12,575 nucleotides of DNA from M0108 sp964523415 (lineage in GTDB: Bacteria > Pseudomonadota > Gammaproteobacteria > Chromatiales > Chromatiaceae), in the NCBI GenBank assembly GCA_964523415.1, contig CAZFZB010000081.1, positions 1-12,575 of the forward strand, read 5' to 3'. The notes below the pieces were generated by a model. It saw only the letters and a list, made by a program, of their open reading frames with translations. It ran no database searches and was not told where the DNA came from. Shown in pieces: positions 1 to 8,784 of the stretch. Position 1 is the first letter of the stretch. Each line of letters begins with the position of its first letter. The position numbers were made by a program, and so were the translations under genes.

Positions 1-1946
<1,946 letters not shown>

Positions 1947-1972
1947 GGATATCGACTCCTGAATGCTTGAGT

Positions 1973-2021
1973 GCACCCGAGGGTGCTTCATTGTTGGTTA
2001 GGTGGGGCCCCGAGGGGTCCC
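1973..2021 (-). repeat. Two adjacent hairpin-forming inverted repeats in the hppA leader
   Basis: In the 98-base gap upstream of hppA are two short dyads. The proximal one is perfect (GCACCC-TC-GGGTGC on the mRNA strand, 1973-1986). The distal one (2004-2021) pairs CCCC/GGGG and GGG/CCC around one A-C mismatch. Both have the same core, CCCTCGGG, at the tip. Neither is followed by a T-run on the minus strand, so neither looks like an intrinsic terminator. They could stabilise or process a pfp-hppA transcript, affect hppA translation, or be a protein site; which of these is unknown. Confidence 0.45.
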
Positions 2022-2044
2022 GTCTCGAAGGCCTGCCGGGGCGA

Positions 2045-2248
2045 CTAGCGGCCGACCCCAGAGAAGTCCGTTCCCGGCTTGAGCCCGAATCGTTCCTCCA
2101 GGCCCAGCTCGCGGATCAGTCCCTCGACCGCCCCCTGGCCGTGTTCGCGTTGGATCTCTCCGAGCAACAGCCTCACAGCGTTGCGATTGTAACCGCTACC
2201 GAATAGAAGTTGCTCGGTAATGATTTCCCGGGCACGGTCAAGGGTCAT
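2045..2248 (-). CDS. Small 67-aa protein of unknown function between pfp and hppA
   Basis: I do not recognise a characterised family. The 67-residue product is charged, has no signal peptide or membrane segment, and looks largely helical: a first helix near residues 2-17, then a longer amphipathic stretch (about 22-53), ending in FGLKPGTDFSGVGR. It is therefore probably a small soluble cytoplasmic protein. Support for a real gene: a very strong ribosome binding site (AAGGAGG, 2253-2259) four bases before the ATG, and a position in the same orientation between two functionally linked genes (96 bases after pfp, 98 before hppA). A role as a partner or regulator of either PPi enzyme is inference from position only. 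A chance ORF remains possible but unlikely given the ribosome binding site. Confidence 0.75.
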   Translation of the reverse strand: MTLDRAREIITEQLLFGSGYNRNAVRLLLGEIQREHGQGAVEGLIRELGLEERFGLKPGTDFSGVGR

Positions 2249-2344
2249 GGCCCCTCCTTCACACCAAGTTGGTCGGGCATGGTGGCTAAGGGGCGATCGG
2301 CAAGAAGGGAGTCCTCACCGAACATCCGCCCCAACCCAACTGCC

Positions 2345-3598
2345 TCAGAGACTGAAAGGTGCCAGTTTCCTGGGCACCGCCACGTTCTCGAGGGTAACGT
2401 AATGGGGCAGCCCATTCTCGTAGGGAGGATAATCCTCACCCTGGATCAGGGGGTAGAGGTAATCCCGACACTTGTCGGTAATGCCAAAGCCATCCGCACT
2501 GATAAAATCCTTGGGCATGAACTTCTCGACGTTGGCCACCTCCGACAGGGGCGCCATGCCGATTTCCCAGATGTAGGGCGATGAGGACTTGCGTACCACG
2601 GTCGGCATGATAGCGTTGTGGCCCACGACGGCATATTCGACACCCGCCTTGCCCAGGGCATAGGCCTGCTCCACGTCGGACTTGGAGGCCAGGTGGCGGG
2701 CGGCGCGCTGCAGGTAGTCGGCAACCGCCCAGTGGAACTTGTAGCCAAGAGCGTCCTTGATCATGCTAGCCACCACCGGCGCGGCACCGCCGAGCTGGGC
2801 ATGGCCAAAGGCATCGCGGGTGCCCTGCTCGGCGAGGAAGCGGCCATCCGGGTAGTGACAGCCCTCGGAGAGGCAAATGGTGCAGTAGCCGTATTGCTCT
2901 ACCTTGGCCTTGACTGTCGCCAGGAACCGCTCCTGATCGAACTCCACCTCGGGGAACAGGGTGACGACCGGAATGCCCTGATCCGCCACCAGGGCACCGG
3001 CGGCGGCGATCCAGCCGGCATGACGTCCCATCACCTCGATGACGAAGACCTTGGTAGAGGTGGCGCACATGGAGCGCACATCGAAACTGGCTTCTAGCGT
3101 CGAGGTGGCGATGTACTTGGCCACGGAGCCGAAGCCCGGGCAGTTGTCGGTGATGGGCAGGTCGTTATCCACGGTCTTGGGGACATGGATGGCCTGAACC
3201 GGGTAGCCCAAGGAAGCGGAGAGCTGGGAGACCTTGTAGCAGGTATCCGCGGAATCGCCACCGCCGTTGTAAAAAAAGTAGCCGATGTCGTGGGCCTTGA
3301 AGACCTCGATCAGGCGTTCGTATTCGCGCTTGTTGGCCTCCAGGCTTTTCAGCTTATAGCGGCAGGAGCCAAAGCCGCCGGAGGGTGTGTGGCGCAGGGC
3401 GGCGATGCGCTCGGCGGACTCCTTGCCGGTATCGATCAAGTCCTCGGTCAGGGCACCGATAATGCCGTTGCGCCCGGCATAGAGATTGGCGATCTTGTCG
3501 GGATGCTGGCGCGCCGTCTCGATGACGCCGCAGGCTGAGGCATTGATCACGGCGGTGACACCACCGGACTGGGCATAAAAGGCATTCTTCACGGTCAT
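2345..3598 (-). CDS. pfp: Pyrophosphate-dependent 6-phosphofructokinase
   Basis: Interconverts fructose-6-phosphate + PPi and fructose-1,6-bisphosphate + Pi in the cytoplasm, a reversible step usable in glycolysis and gluconeogenesis. In methanotroph relatives it also acts on sedoheptulose phosphates, hence on Calvin-cycle intermediates. The 417 residues cover the whole PfkA-type fold. YAQSGGVTAVINAS (8-21) is the phosphoryl-donor loop. GGGDS (112-116) puts Asp115 where ATP-dependent enzymes have the Gly that admits ATP, and PKTVDND (140-146) carries Lys141 and the catalytic Asp144; both substitutions are diagnostic of PPi use. MGRHAGW (190-196) is the sugar-phosphate site. The start ATG is preceded by GAGGGG five bases upstream. 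An inverted repeat lies in its leader, and the 67-aa gene and hppA follow on the same strand. Next to a proton-pumping pyrophosphatase, the likely job is PPi-coupled carbon flow. Substrate range in this organism is not visible from sequence. Confidence 0.95.
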   Translation of the reverse strand: MTVKNAFYAQSGGVTAVINASACGVIETARQHPDKIANLYAGRNGIIGALTEDLIDTGKESAERIAALRHTPSGGFGSCRYKLKSLEANKREYERLIEVFKAHDIGYFFYNGGGDSADTCYKVSQLSASLGYPVQAIHVPKTVDNDLPITDNCPGFGSVAKYIATSTLEASFDVRSMCATSTKVFVIEVMGRHAGWIAAAGALVADQGIPVVTLFPEVEFDQERFLATVKAKVEQYGYCTICLSEGCHYPDGRFLAEQGTRDAFGHAQLGGAAPVVASMIKDALGYKFHWAVADYLQRAARHLASKSDVEQAYALGKAGVEYAVVGHNAIMPTVVRKSSSPYIWEIGMAPLSEVANVEKFMPKDFISADGFGITDKCRDYLYPLIQGEDYPPYENGLPHYVTLENVAVPRKLAPFSL

Positions 3599-3633
3599 GA
3601 TTACCCCTCGTTGTTGCTCGTCTCGTTTTGAAT

Positions 3634-3658
3634 TTGCCCATCGTCACGACGTGGGCAA
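3634..3658. promoter_or_regulatory. Inverted repeat in the pfp leader, possible operator or hairpin
   Basis: Perfect 7-base arms TTGCCCA (3634-3640) and TGGGCAA (3652-3658) are separated by 11 bases that contain a further CGTC/GACG dyad. The repeat is centred about 48 bases upstream of the pfp ATG, in the 110-base gap after the 118-aa gene. Its size and near-symmetry fit a dimeric regulator site, but it could also fold as an RNA hairpin. No T-run follows on the minus strand, so it is not a typical terminator. I could not identify a convincing -35/-10 pair beside it. Confidence 0.45.
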
Positions 3659-3708
3659 TGAAAGTTTTTCCCGCCGCCCGCCTGATCCCGGACGCGGCAA
3701 GAAGGTGA

Positions 3709-4065
3709 TCAGCGGCCTGGCAGATCCCCCCGCTGCTCGGCGGTATAGTCCGCCTGGGCCTGGAGCAGAGAGACGGCGCACTCGGACAGGTCATCATACT
3801 CCTCCACGCCCGTACCCATCTGCTGATGGACCCGATAGAAAAACTGGCACCGGTAACGGCGATCATCCGTTTTGAATATGACGAAATTACACCCGTCCTC
3901 CGTATTCCAGAAGATGACCGGACAGGAGGTCAACTCCCGGTCCGAGGCATGGAGGCGGATCTCGGCGTCAGCCAGCTTGACATCCATTTCGCGGCCATAG
4001 CGCTCCCGCAGCGTGGTTTGGACCATCCAGCGTTCGGATTCGGTGATATCGGGTATCTCGGCCAT
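3709..4065 (-). CDS. Conserved-looking 118-aa protein of unknown function
   Basis: No family recognised. The chosen start (ATG at 4065) gives MAEIPDITESERW and 118 residues. The frame stays open to 4125, but that extra N-terminal stretch is proline-rich and looks like intergenic sequence. The ribosome binding site is weak (GGAA about 12 bases upstream). The product is soluble, with no signal peptide or membrane segment. It has an N-terminal amphipathic helix (about 8-24), a central part rich in alternating hydrophobic residues that suggests a small beta sheet (about 28-82, including CPVIFWNTEDGCNFVIFK), and an acidic C-terminal helix (about 86-112). Cysteines at 48, 59, 73 and 96 do not form a clear metal motif. 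It lies 141 bases after ubiI and 110 bases before pfp on the same strand, so it could belong to either unit. Confidence 0.7.
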   Translation of the reverse strand: MAEIPDITESERWMVQTTLRERYGREMDVKLADAEIRLHASDRELTSCPVIFWNTEDGCNFVIFKTDDRRYRCQFFYRVHQQMGTGVEEYDDLSECAVSLLQAQADYTAEQRGDLPGR

Positions 4066-4154
4066 AAGCGCATAGTTCCGTGATCGATGGAGTGGGCCGG
4101 GACTCGGCCACGCCACAGGGTACAAAGGTTACTGGAAGCCCCTTACGGCTCCCA

Positions 4155-4169
4155 ATCCAAAACTTGGAT
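4155..4169. repeat. Short perfect hairpin between ubiI and the 118-aa gene
   Basis: ATCCAA and TTGGAT form a 6-base stem around a 3-base loop, in the 141-base gap after ubiI. A second small dyad, GGCCG/CGGCC, lies at 4095-4109. Neither has a T-run, so termination is not supported. The gap otherwise shows nothing recognisable. Confidence 0.3.
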
Positions 4170-4206
4170 ACCGGAATGGATTCTCCTGATCCACCCAGAC
4201 CCCAGG

Positions 4207-5436
4207 TCAAGGCCGTGCCAAACTCGGTACATTCTCCCCCTGCCCCAGGGCCTGTTCGATAAAGAGCTGTTTGAGGCCCGGCAACCGATCGGTGACGGCC
4301 AAGCCAAGGTTTCGCGCCGCCACCAGCAGGGGGTTGCGGTTGCCAAAGAGCCGTTTGAACACCTCCATGGCCCCCAGCATGCCCATATTCCCACCCCGGC
4401 GGGCGCGTTCGTATCGCCTCAGGGTCCAGAGACTCCCGATATCCCGGCCCCTGGCCAAGGCCTCGGCGATATTGTCCGCCAGTTGGGCAGCATCCAGGAA
4501 GCCGAGATTCACGCCCTGCCCCGCCAGGGGGTGAATGGCGTGGGCGGCATCGCCTACGAGGGCTAGGCGAGGCAGTACATATTGATCGGCGTGTTGGAGG
4601 CGCAAGGGGAAGGACTCCCGGCTACCCACCGCTACCAGGGGACCGAGATGCCGCTCGCACGCGGCCTCCAACTCCGCCAGGAATGCCGCATCCTCCAAGG
4701 CCATGAATTGCCGCGCCCGGGACTCGACCACCGACCAGACGATGGAGCAGCGACCATCCGCCAAGGGCAGAAAGGCCAGGGGCCCGGTGGGCAGGAAGCG
4801 TTGCCAAGCCGTCTCGCCATGGGGCCTGGTGGTTTGGACATTGGCCACGATGGCCTGCTGATCATAATCCCAGCCCGAGGTCGTGATCCCGGCCTGGGCA
4901 CGTACCCAGGAATCACGCCCGTCGGCCCCCACCAAGAGGCGAGCGACGAGGCGGCGGCCGTCGTCCAGGTCGAGTTGGGCCCGTTCCGAGGTCAAACTCA
5001 AACGGAGACCACGAGCGGGACAAAGCAGGTGGATATCCGGCGCCACCTCCAATTGTTCCCAAAGCGCCAGTTGGGTGACACGGTTTTCGACGATATGACC
5101 CAAATCCGGTTCGCCAAGATCGGCGCTATCGAAATGGATACTGGCGCCGCCGACCGCGTCCCAAACCCGCATCTCGCGGTAAGGGCTGACGCCCAGTCCC
5201 TGGATACGTTCCCAGGCGGTCGGGCCCCTCCCCAGGCGATTCAAAATACGCTGACTGGCACGGCTGAGGGCGGAGACGCGCAGATCGACCTCCCCTTTTG
5301 GCCAGTCACGGCTCGGCTCCCGAGACTCGACGACGATGATCTTCAGGCCCTGGGCGGAACAGGCCAGGGCGAGGGCCGCGCCAACCATGCCACCCCCCAC
5401 CACCAGGAGGTCGCATTCGAGTTCCGGGATCCTCAT
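4207..5436 (-). CDS. ubiI: FAD-dependent ubiquinone biosynthesis hydroxylase, UbiI/VisC group
   Basis: Aromatic-ring hydroxylase acting on octaprenyl/polyprenyl phenol intermediates of ubiquinone; in E. coli UbiI hydroxylates C5. The 409 residues include the N-terminal FAD Rossmann motif GGGMVG (14-19), the DG motif GADGRDSWVR (170-179) and the FAD ribityl-phosphate motif GDAAHAIHPLAGQG (295-308). Assignment to UbiI rather than UbiF or UbiH rests mainly on gene order (ygfB-pepP-ubiH-ubiI as in E. coli) and on the C-terminal pattern MGMLGAMEVFKRLF followed by LPGLKQLFIEQALG. The start overlaps the ubiH stop as ATGA, so the two are probably translationally coupled. C6 hydroxylation needs UbiF, Coq7 or a broader-range enzyme; none other is in this window, so the precise regiospecificity is open. 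Confidence 0.88.
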   Translation of the reverse strand: MRIPELECDLLVVGGGMVGAALALACSAQGLKIIVVESREPSRDWPKGEVDLRVSALSRASQRILNRLGRGPTAWERIQGLGVSPYREMRVWDAVGGASIHFDSADLGEPDLGHIVENRVTQLALWEQLEVAPDIHLLCPARGLRLSLTSERAQLDLDDGRRLVARLLVGADGRDSWVRAQAGITTSGWDYDQQAIVANVQTTRPHGETAWQRFLPTGPLAFLPLADGRCSIVWSVVESRARQFMALEDAAFLAELEAACERHLGPLVAVGSRESFPLRLQHADQYVLPRLALVGDAAHAIHPLAGQGVNLGFLDAAQLADNIAEALARGRDIGSLWTLRRYERARRGGNMGMLGAMEVFKRLFGNRNPLLVAARNLGLAVTDRLPGLKQLFIEQALGQGENVPSLARP

Positions 5437-6647
5437 AGGGATAAGCCTCGTGCCATGCGGGGCAGATGCCCGGCCTTGCCCATGAAATGTTGGGCGAGGT
5501 GATGGCGAACCCCGGCCACCAGATCCAGGGTCAGGAGCCCCAGATCCCTTCCTAGGCGCAATGGAAACCAGGGATTGACAAAGACATGGGCCAGAAAATC
5601 CGTCGTCAACGCCGTTCGACCTTGATCTGACCCCCGCAAACGCTGGTAATCCCTCAGGGCCTCCGGGGCGCCTGGATCAACCCCGGAACGCACCCGGTCG
5701 GTCAGGATCTGGGCCAGGGCCGCCAGGTCACGCAGGCCGAGGTTGAGGCCCTGACCGGCCACCGGGTGCAGGGTGTGGGCAGCATTGCCAATAAGAAGCA
5801 GTCGCTGACGCACTGGATTGCGGGTAAGCATCAGTTTGAGGGGGTAGGCCAGCCGCCGCCCGGGGCGGGTGAAGCGACCGAGCCGGTAGCCAAAGCGGGC
5901 CTGGAGGCCAGCGAGGAAGGCCCCGTCATCAAGATCCAGAATCGCCGCCGTATCGGTTGCCCTGGCCGTCCAAACCACGGAATAACGCCCCTCGGTCATG
6001 GGCAGCAGAGCCAAGGGCCCCGTATCCGTAAACCGCTCGTAGGCGACACCGGGCCGAGGCCGGTCGGGGGTGACGGTAGTGATGACGGCGTCGTGGCCAT
6101 AGCCGCGCTCGAGGGCGTCGAATCCCATCCGCCTGCGAATCGCGGAATCGCCGCCATCCGCCGCCACGAGCAGGGCGGCCGTCAGGAGCCGGGATTGGCC
6201 TGCCGTCGTCACCTCAACATCGACGCGGTCCTCCTGGCACCTAAAGCCGACCAGACGTGCCGGGCAGAAGAGATCGATCCCCCCCAGCCGGGCCTGGATG
6301 GCCTGACCGATCAAGCGAGCCGGGACCACATAGCCCAAGGCCGGTACCCCCTCCTCCGCGCTGTCGAGGCGGGCAAAACCGAAACGGCCTCGGTCGGAGA
6401 CCTGTACCTGAGAGATGGGCTCGGCCCCGGGGGCCAGGTCCGCCCACAGGCCCATGGCCTCCAAAATGCGTCGGCTACCCCATGAAAGGGCCAGAACCCG
6501 CTCGTCATAACTGGCTTGGTTGCGGATAGCCTGAGGCAGCGCCTCGATCAGAGCCACGGACAGACCGGCACCTGCCAGGGCGCAGGCCAGACTGCCCCCC
6601 ACGAGCCCGCCTCCCACGATGACCAGATCGTATTTTGTGGCTGACAT
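5433..6647 (-). CDS. ubiH: 2-octaprenyl-6-methoxyphenol hydroxylase, ubiquinone biosynthesis
   Basis: FAD monooxygenase adding a ring hydroxyl (C1 in E. coli) during aerobic ubiquinone synthesis, probably at the inner-membrane face as part of the soluble Ubi assembly known in E. coli. The 404 residues show VGGGLVGGSLA (11-21) for FAD binding, AADGGDSAIRR (162-172) as the DG motif, and GNAAHTLHPVAGQGLNLG (287-304). The Asn in GNAAHTLHP, where relatives have GD, is characteristic of UbiH and separates it from its neighbour. The protein ends MARGLSL, similar to the usual UbiH tail. It lies 36 bases after pepP and overlaps ubiI by 4 bases. No strong Shine-Dalgarno sequence is visible before its ATG. 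Confidence 0.94.
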   Translation of the reverse strand: MSATKYDLVIVGGGLVGGSLACALAGAGLSVALIEALPQAIRNQASYDERVLALSWGSRRILEAMGLWADLAPGAEPISQVQVSDRGRFGFARLDSAEEGVPALGYVVPARLIGQAIQARLGGIDLFCPARLVGFRCQEDRVDVEVTTAGQSRLLTAALLVAADGGDSAIRRRMGFDALERGYGHDAVITTVTPDRPRPGVAYERFTDTGPLALLPMTEGRYSVVWTARATDTAAILDLDDGAFLAGLQARFGYRLGRFTRPGRRLAYPLKLMLTRNPVRQRLLLIGNAAHTLHPVAGQGLNLGLRDLAALAQILTDRVRSGVDPGAPEALRDYQRLRGSDQGRTALTTDFLAHVFVNPWFPLRLGRDLGLLTLDLVAGVRHHLAQHFMGKAGHLPRMARGLSL

Positions 6648-6683
6648 TGCGATTACTGCTATCCGTCGAGACTCAAGCCAGGG

Positions 6684-8060
6684 TTAGCCTCCCATCCAGG
6701 CCTCGATCTCCGTCACCGACTTGGGGGCATCGCGGGACAGGACCTCGTTACCCTCCGGCGTGACGATCAGGTCATCCTCGATTCGGATGCCGATACCCCG
6801 GAAGCATTTGGGTGCCTCACCTTGGGATGGGGCGACATAGATACCGGGCTCCACCGTCAGGGCCATGCCCGGCTCGAAGCGGCGCCAGTCTCCCTCACGT
6901 TTGTAGTCCCCCACGTCATGAACATCCATACCCAGCCAGTGACCGGTCCGATGCATGAAATAGGGTTTGTAGGCCTCGGTGCGGATGAGCTTGGGCACCG
7001 CTTTGCGCCCTCCGGTGAGCAGTCCTAATTCCACCAGGCCCCGGGTCAGGGTTTTGACGGCGGCCTCGTGTGGCTCGATCCAGCGATTGCCCGGTTTCAC
7101 CTTGGCGATGGCCGCCAGCTGGGCGGCCAGGACCACCTCATAAAGTTCCTTTTGAGGGGGGCTGAAGCGGCCGCTGACCGGGAAGGTGCGGGTGATGTCC
7201 GAGGCATATCCGTCCAACTCGCCCCCCGCATCGATCAGCACCAGGTCCCCTCCCTTCAGACGATCGGCATTGGCTGCGTAATGGAGGACGCAGGCATTGG
7301 CACCACCCCCGACGATGGGTGGATAGGCCTGGAAACGAGCCCCGCCCTCGGCGCAGGCACGGGAGAACTCGGCCTCCAGTTCGAATTCCCAGCATCCGGG
7401 CTGACAGAAGCGCATCACCCGACGATGGGCCGCGGCGGAGACCCGTGCGGCGCGGCGCATGAGCTTGATCTCGGTCTTGTCCTTGATGAGACGCTGCTCA
7501 TGGAGCAGGGCCTCCAGGCTGACCAGGGCACGGGGTGCGCGGACCCCGGCACGGGCCTGGGCCCGCAGTTTCTGGATCCAACCCATGACCTTGAGATCCA
7601 GGTCGGCCTCCCGAGCGAAGGAATAGTGGAGTTGGTCACGATCCGCGATCAGCTTGGGCAATTCCTCATCCAGGGTGGCGATCGGATGAGCTTGATCCGC
7701 CCCGTAATTCTGAGTGGCCCCCTCAACCCCGGCTCGGACCCCCTCCCAGAGTTCCCGCTCCGCATCGCGAGGCCGACAGAAGAGCACGACCTCGCCCTCC
7801 TTACGGCCTGGAATCAGAGCCAGGAGGGCATCTGGCTCTGGAAAGCCGGTCAGATAGGTAAAGTCGCTGGACTGGCGATAGGGATAATGGGTGTGACCGT
7901 TACGCACCCGCTCCGGGGCCGTGGTCAGGATGGCAACACCCTTCCGCCCGATGGCGGCCAAGAGGCGGCAGCGGCGGCGCTGGTATTCCGCCGATGAGAT
8001 GGCGGGAGGCATATCCAGGGGTTCGGCCCCGCCCGGGATGGGAGAGATCGCAATAGCCAT
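6684..8060 (-). CDS. pepP: Xaa-Pro aminopeptidase P
   Basis: Cytoplasmic dinuclear-metal peptidase that removes an N-terminal residue preceding proline. The chosen start gives 458 residues (E. coli PepP is 441). It has the N-terminal aminopeptidase-P domain (about 20-160) and a C-terminal pita-bread domain. Counting from this start, all five metal ligands are present: Asp277 (LIDAG), Asp288 (SDITR), His374 (GHWLGMDVHD), Glu403 (TVEPGIY) and Glu428 (RIEDD). Start choice: ATG at 8060 begins four bases after the ygfB stop and has AAGGGG upstream. An in-frame ATG at 8093 lies inside ygfB with no ribosome binding site, so it is less likely. Tight spacing to ygfB indicates co-transcription. Linkage with ubi genes is conserved in gammaproteobacteria, but PepP has no known part in ubiquinone synthesis. 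Confidence 0.95.
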   Translation of the reverse strand: MAIAISPIPGGAEPLDMPPAISSAEYQRRRCRLLAAIGRKGVAILTTAPERVRNGHTHYPYRQSSDFTYLTGFPEPDALLALIPGRKEGEVVLFCRPRDAERELWEGVRAGVEGATQNYGADQAHPIATLDEELPKLIADRDQLHYSFAREADLDLKVMGWIQKLRAQARAGVRAPRALVSLEALLHEQRLIKDKTEIKLMRRAARVSAAAHRRVMRFCQPGCWEFELEAEFSRACAEGGARFQAYPPIVGGGANACVLHYAANADRLKGGDLVLIDAGGELDGYASDITRTFPVSGRFSPPQKELYEVVLAAQLAAIAKVKPGNRWIEPHEAAVKTLTRGLVELGLLTGGRKAVPKLIRTEAYKPYFMHRTGHWLGMDVHDVGDYKREGDWRRFEPGMALTVEPGIYVAPSQGEAPKCFRGIGIRIEDDLIVTPEGNEVLSRDAPKSVTEIEAWMGG

Positions 8061-8064
8061 GTCG

Positions 8065-8616
8065 TCAGCCCCTTGCCCCCTTGGTTTCTTCATGGAGCAG
8101 GCGGGCGGCGACCCAAAGAAATTCCTGCAATTCCATCAAGGCACCTTGCTCCTCGTCCCCCTCCGCGTCAACCTCCAGTGCCCCCAGATCCATGCGGGTG
8201 ATCTCCAGCAGATCGTCGAGGATCTCGCGTGCCTGGTCCGATAGACCCTCGGCCTTGAGGCCCGCCAGACCCAAGCCAAGCAAGAAACCCCGGGCCCAGT
8301 CGTACAGGCCCTCCGCTCGTTCGCGGAGGGGGCAGTCCTCATCGGGCAACACCAGGGTCAAGGCCAGATCCTCACCCTCGATTTCGGCCCGTGCCAGTTC
8401 CCCCAGGGCCTGCAAGGGCGCCGGGAGAACCGGCAACTGGCCTCCCGAGGCCGTGGAGGCGAACAGTTCCCGACACCAGATGGTCTCGGCCTCCGCCACC
8501 CCGCCACAGAGGAGACCGCACAATAGGCCATGCGCCTCCGGTGGTGAGGCATTCAGCGTCGATTCCTCGAGCCCCTGGACAAGCTGGCTGTAGACGTATT
8601 TCGGGGTTGTGGACAT
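8065..8616 (-). CDS. ygfB: UPF0149 family protein YgfB
   Basis: Soluble all-helical UPF0149 protein, here 183 residues, close to the E. coli size of about 190. Family features seen: PPEAHGLLCGLLCGG near the N-terminus, DLALTLVLPDEDCPLRERAEGLYDW in mid-protein, then WARGFLLGLGLAGL and an acidic stretch near the end. The molecular function of the family is not well defined; in Pseudomonas aeruginosa YgfB has been linked to control of ampDh3 expression and beta-lactam resistance, which should not be assumed here. ATG at 8616 is preferred; a TTG directly before it is in frame but unlikely. There is no strong ribosome binding site. It is the first gene of the pepP-ubiH-ubiI unit, with an extended -10 promoter about 45 bases upstream. 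Confidence 0.9.
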   Translation of the reverse strand: MSTTPKYVYSQLVQGLEESTLNASPPEAHGLLCGLLCGGVAEAETIWCRELFASTASGGQLPVLPAPLQALGELARAEIEGEDLALTLVLPDEDCPLRERAEGLYDWARGFLLGLGLAGLKAEGLSDQAREILDDLLEITRMDLGALEVDAEGDEEQGALMELQEFLWVAARLLHEETKGARG

Positions 8617-8660
8617 CAAGATGACGACGAGACTTGGGCAAGGGCTATAAGACCGGGGGC

Positions 8661-8669
8661 ATCATACCA
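8661..8669 (-). promoter_or_regulatory. Extended -10 promoter for ygfB-pepP-ubiH-ubiI
   Basis: On the minus strand TGGTATGAT matches the extended -10 consensus TGnTATAAT at eight of nine positions. No good -35 is found 16-18 bases upstream, which is usual for extended -10 promoters. The implied start near 8654 would leave a leader of about 38 bases before the ygfB ATG. Confidence 0.5.
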
Positions 8670-8727
8670 TGACCTGGCAGTACCCTGGCCCGGATCACTG
8701 GGGCCCGCCCAGATCACGGATACGCGA

Positions 8728-8756
8728 TTGACCCTGAGGGTTGAGCCTTTTATAGT
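8728..8756 (+). promoter_or_regulatory. Sigma70-type promoter for the coiled-coil gene and zapA
   Basis: TTGACC (8728-8733) and TATAGT (8751-8756) are separated by exactly 17 bases and match five of six positions of the consensus at each box. The implied transcription start near 8763 would leave only about seven bases before the ATG at 8770 but about 22 before the GTG at 8785, which supports the GTG as the true start of the next gene. Confidence 0.65.
8731..8741. repeat. Small dyad overlapping the -35 box and spacer
   Basis: ACCCT-G-AGGGT is a perfect 5-base inverted repeat that begins inside the TTGACC -35 element and runs into the spacer. Its position suits an operator, but it is short enough to be chance. 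Confidence 0.3.
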
Positions 8757-8784
8757 GCGCCGATCCTAGATGGGAAGTGAAACC

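Noticed and set aside
2276..2333. GGGGCG/CGCCCC arms in the gap after pfp, considered as a terminator
   Set aside because: Arms are only six bases with a spacer of about 30 bases and no T-run; probably chance in GC-rich DNA.
2245..2439. A 64-codon minus-strand frame across the pfp end and the following gap
   Set aside because: Overlaps the conserved pfp C-terminus in another frame and reads into the ribosome binding site of the 67-aa gene; no support.
4100..4206. Possible terminator after ubiI
   Set aside because: The small dyads there lack a T-run on the minus strand, so the end of the ubi transcript cannot be placed.
3968..4210. An 80-codon minus-strand frame spanning the ubiI to 118-aa gene gap
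   Set aside because: It overlaps the 118-aa gene in another frame, and its composition and lack of a ribosome binding site suggest chance.
4582..5502. A 306-codon open frame on the plus strand opposite ubiI
   Set aside because: Lies opposite a clear conserved enzyme, its product has no recognisable domain, and long antisense frames are expected at this GC content.
7068..7997. A 309-codon open frame on the plus strand opposite pepP
   Set aside because: It mirrors the pepP codons; no ribosome binding site or family signal. The other plus-strand frames opposite hppA, pfp, ubiH and ilvA were dismissed for the same reason.
8061..8093. Longer pepP start inside ygfB
   Set aside because: No Shine-Dalgarno sequence there, whereas the ATG at 8060 has a purine-rich site and sits four bases after the ygfB stop.
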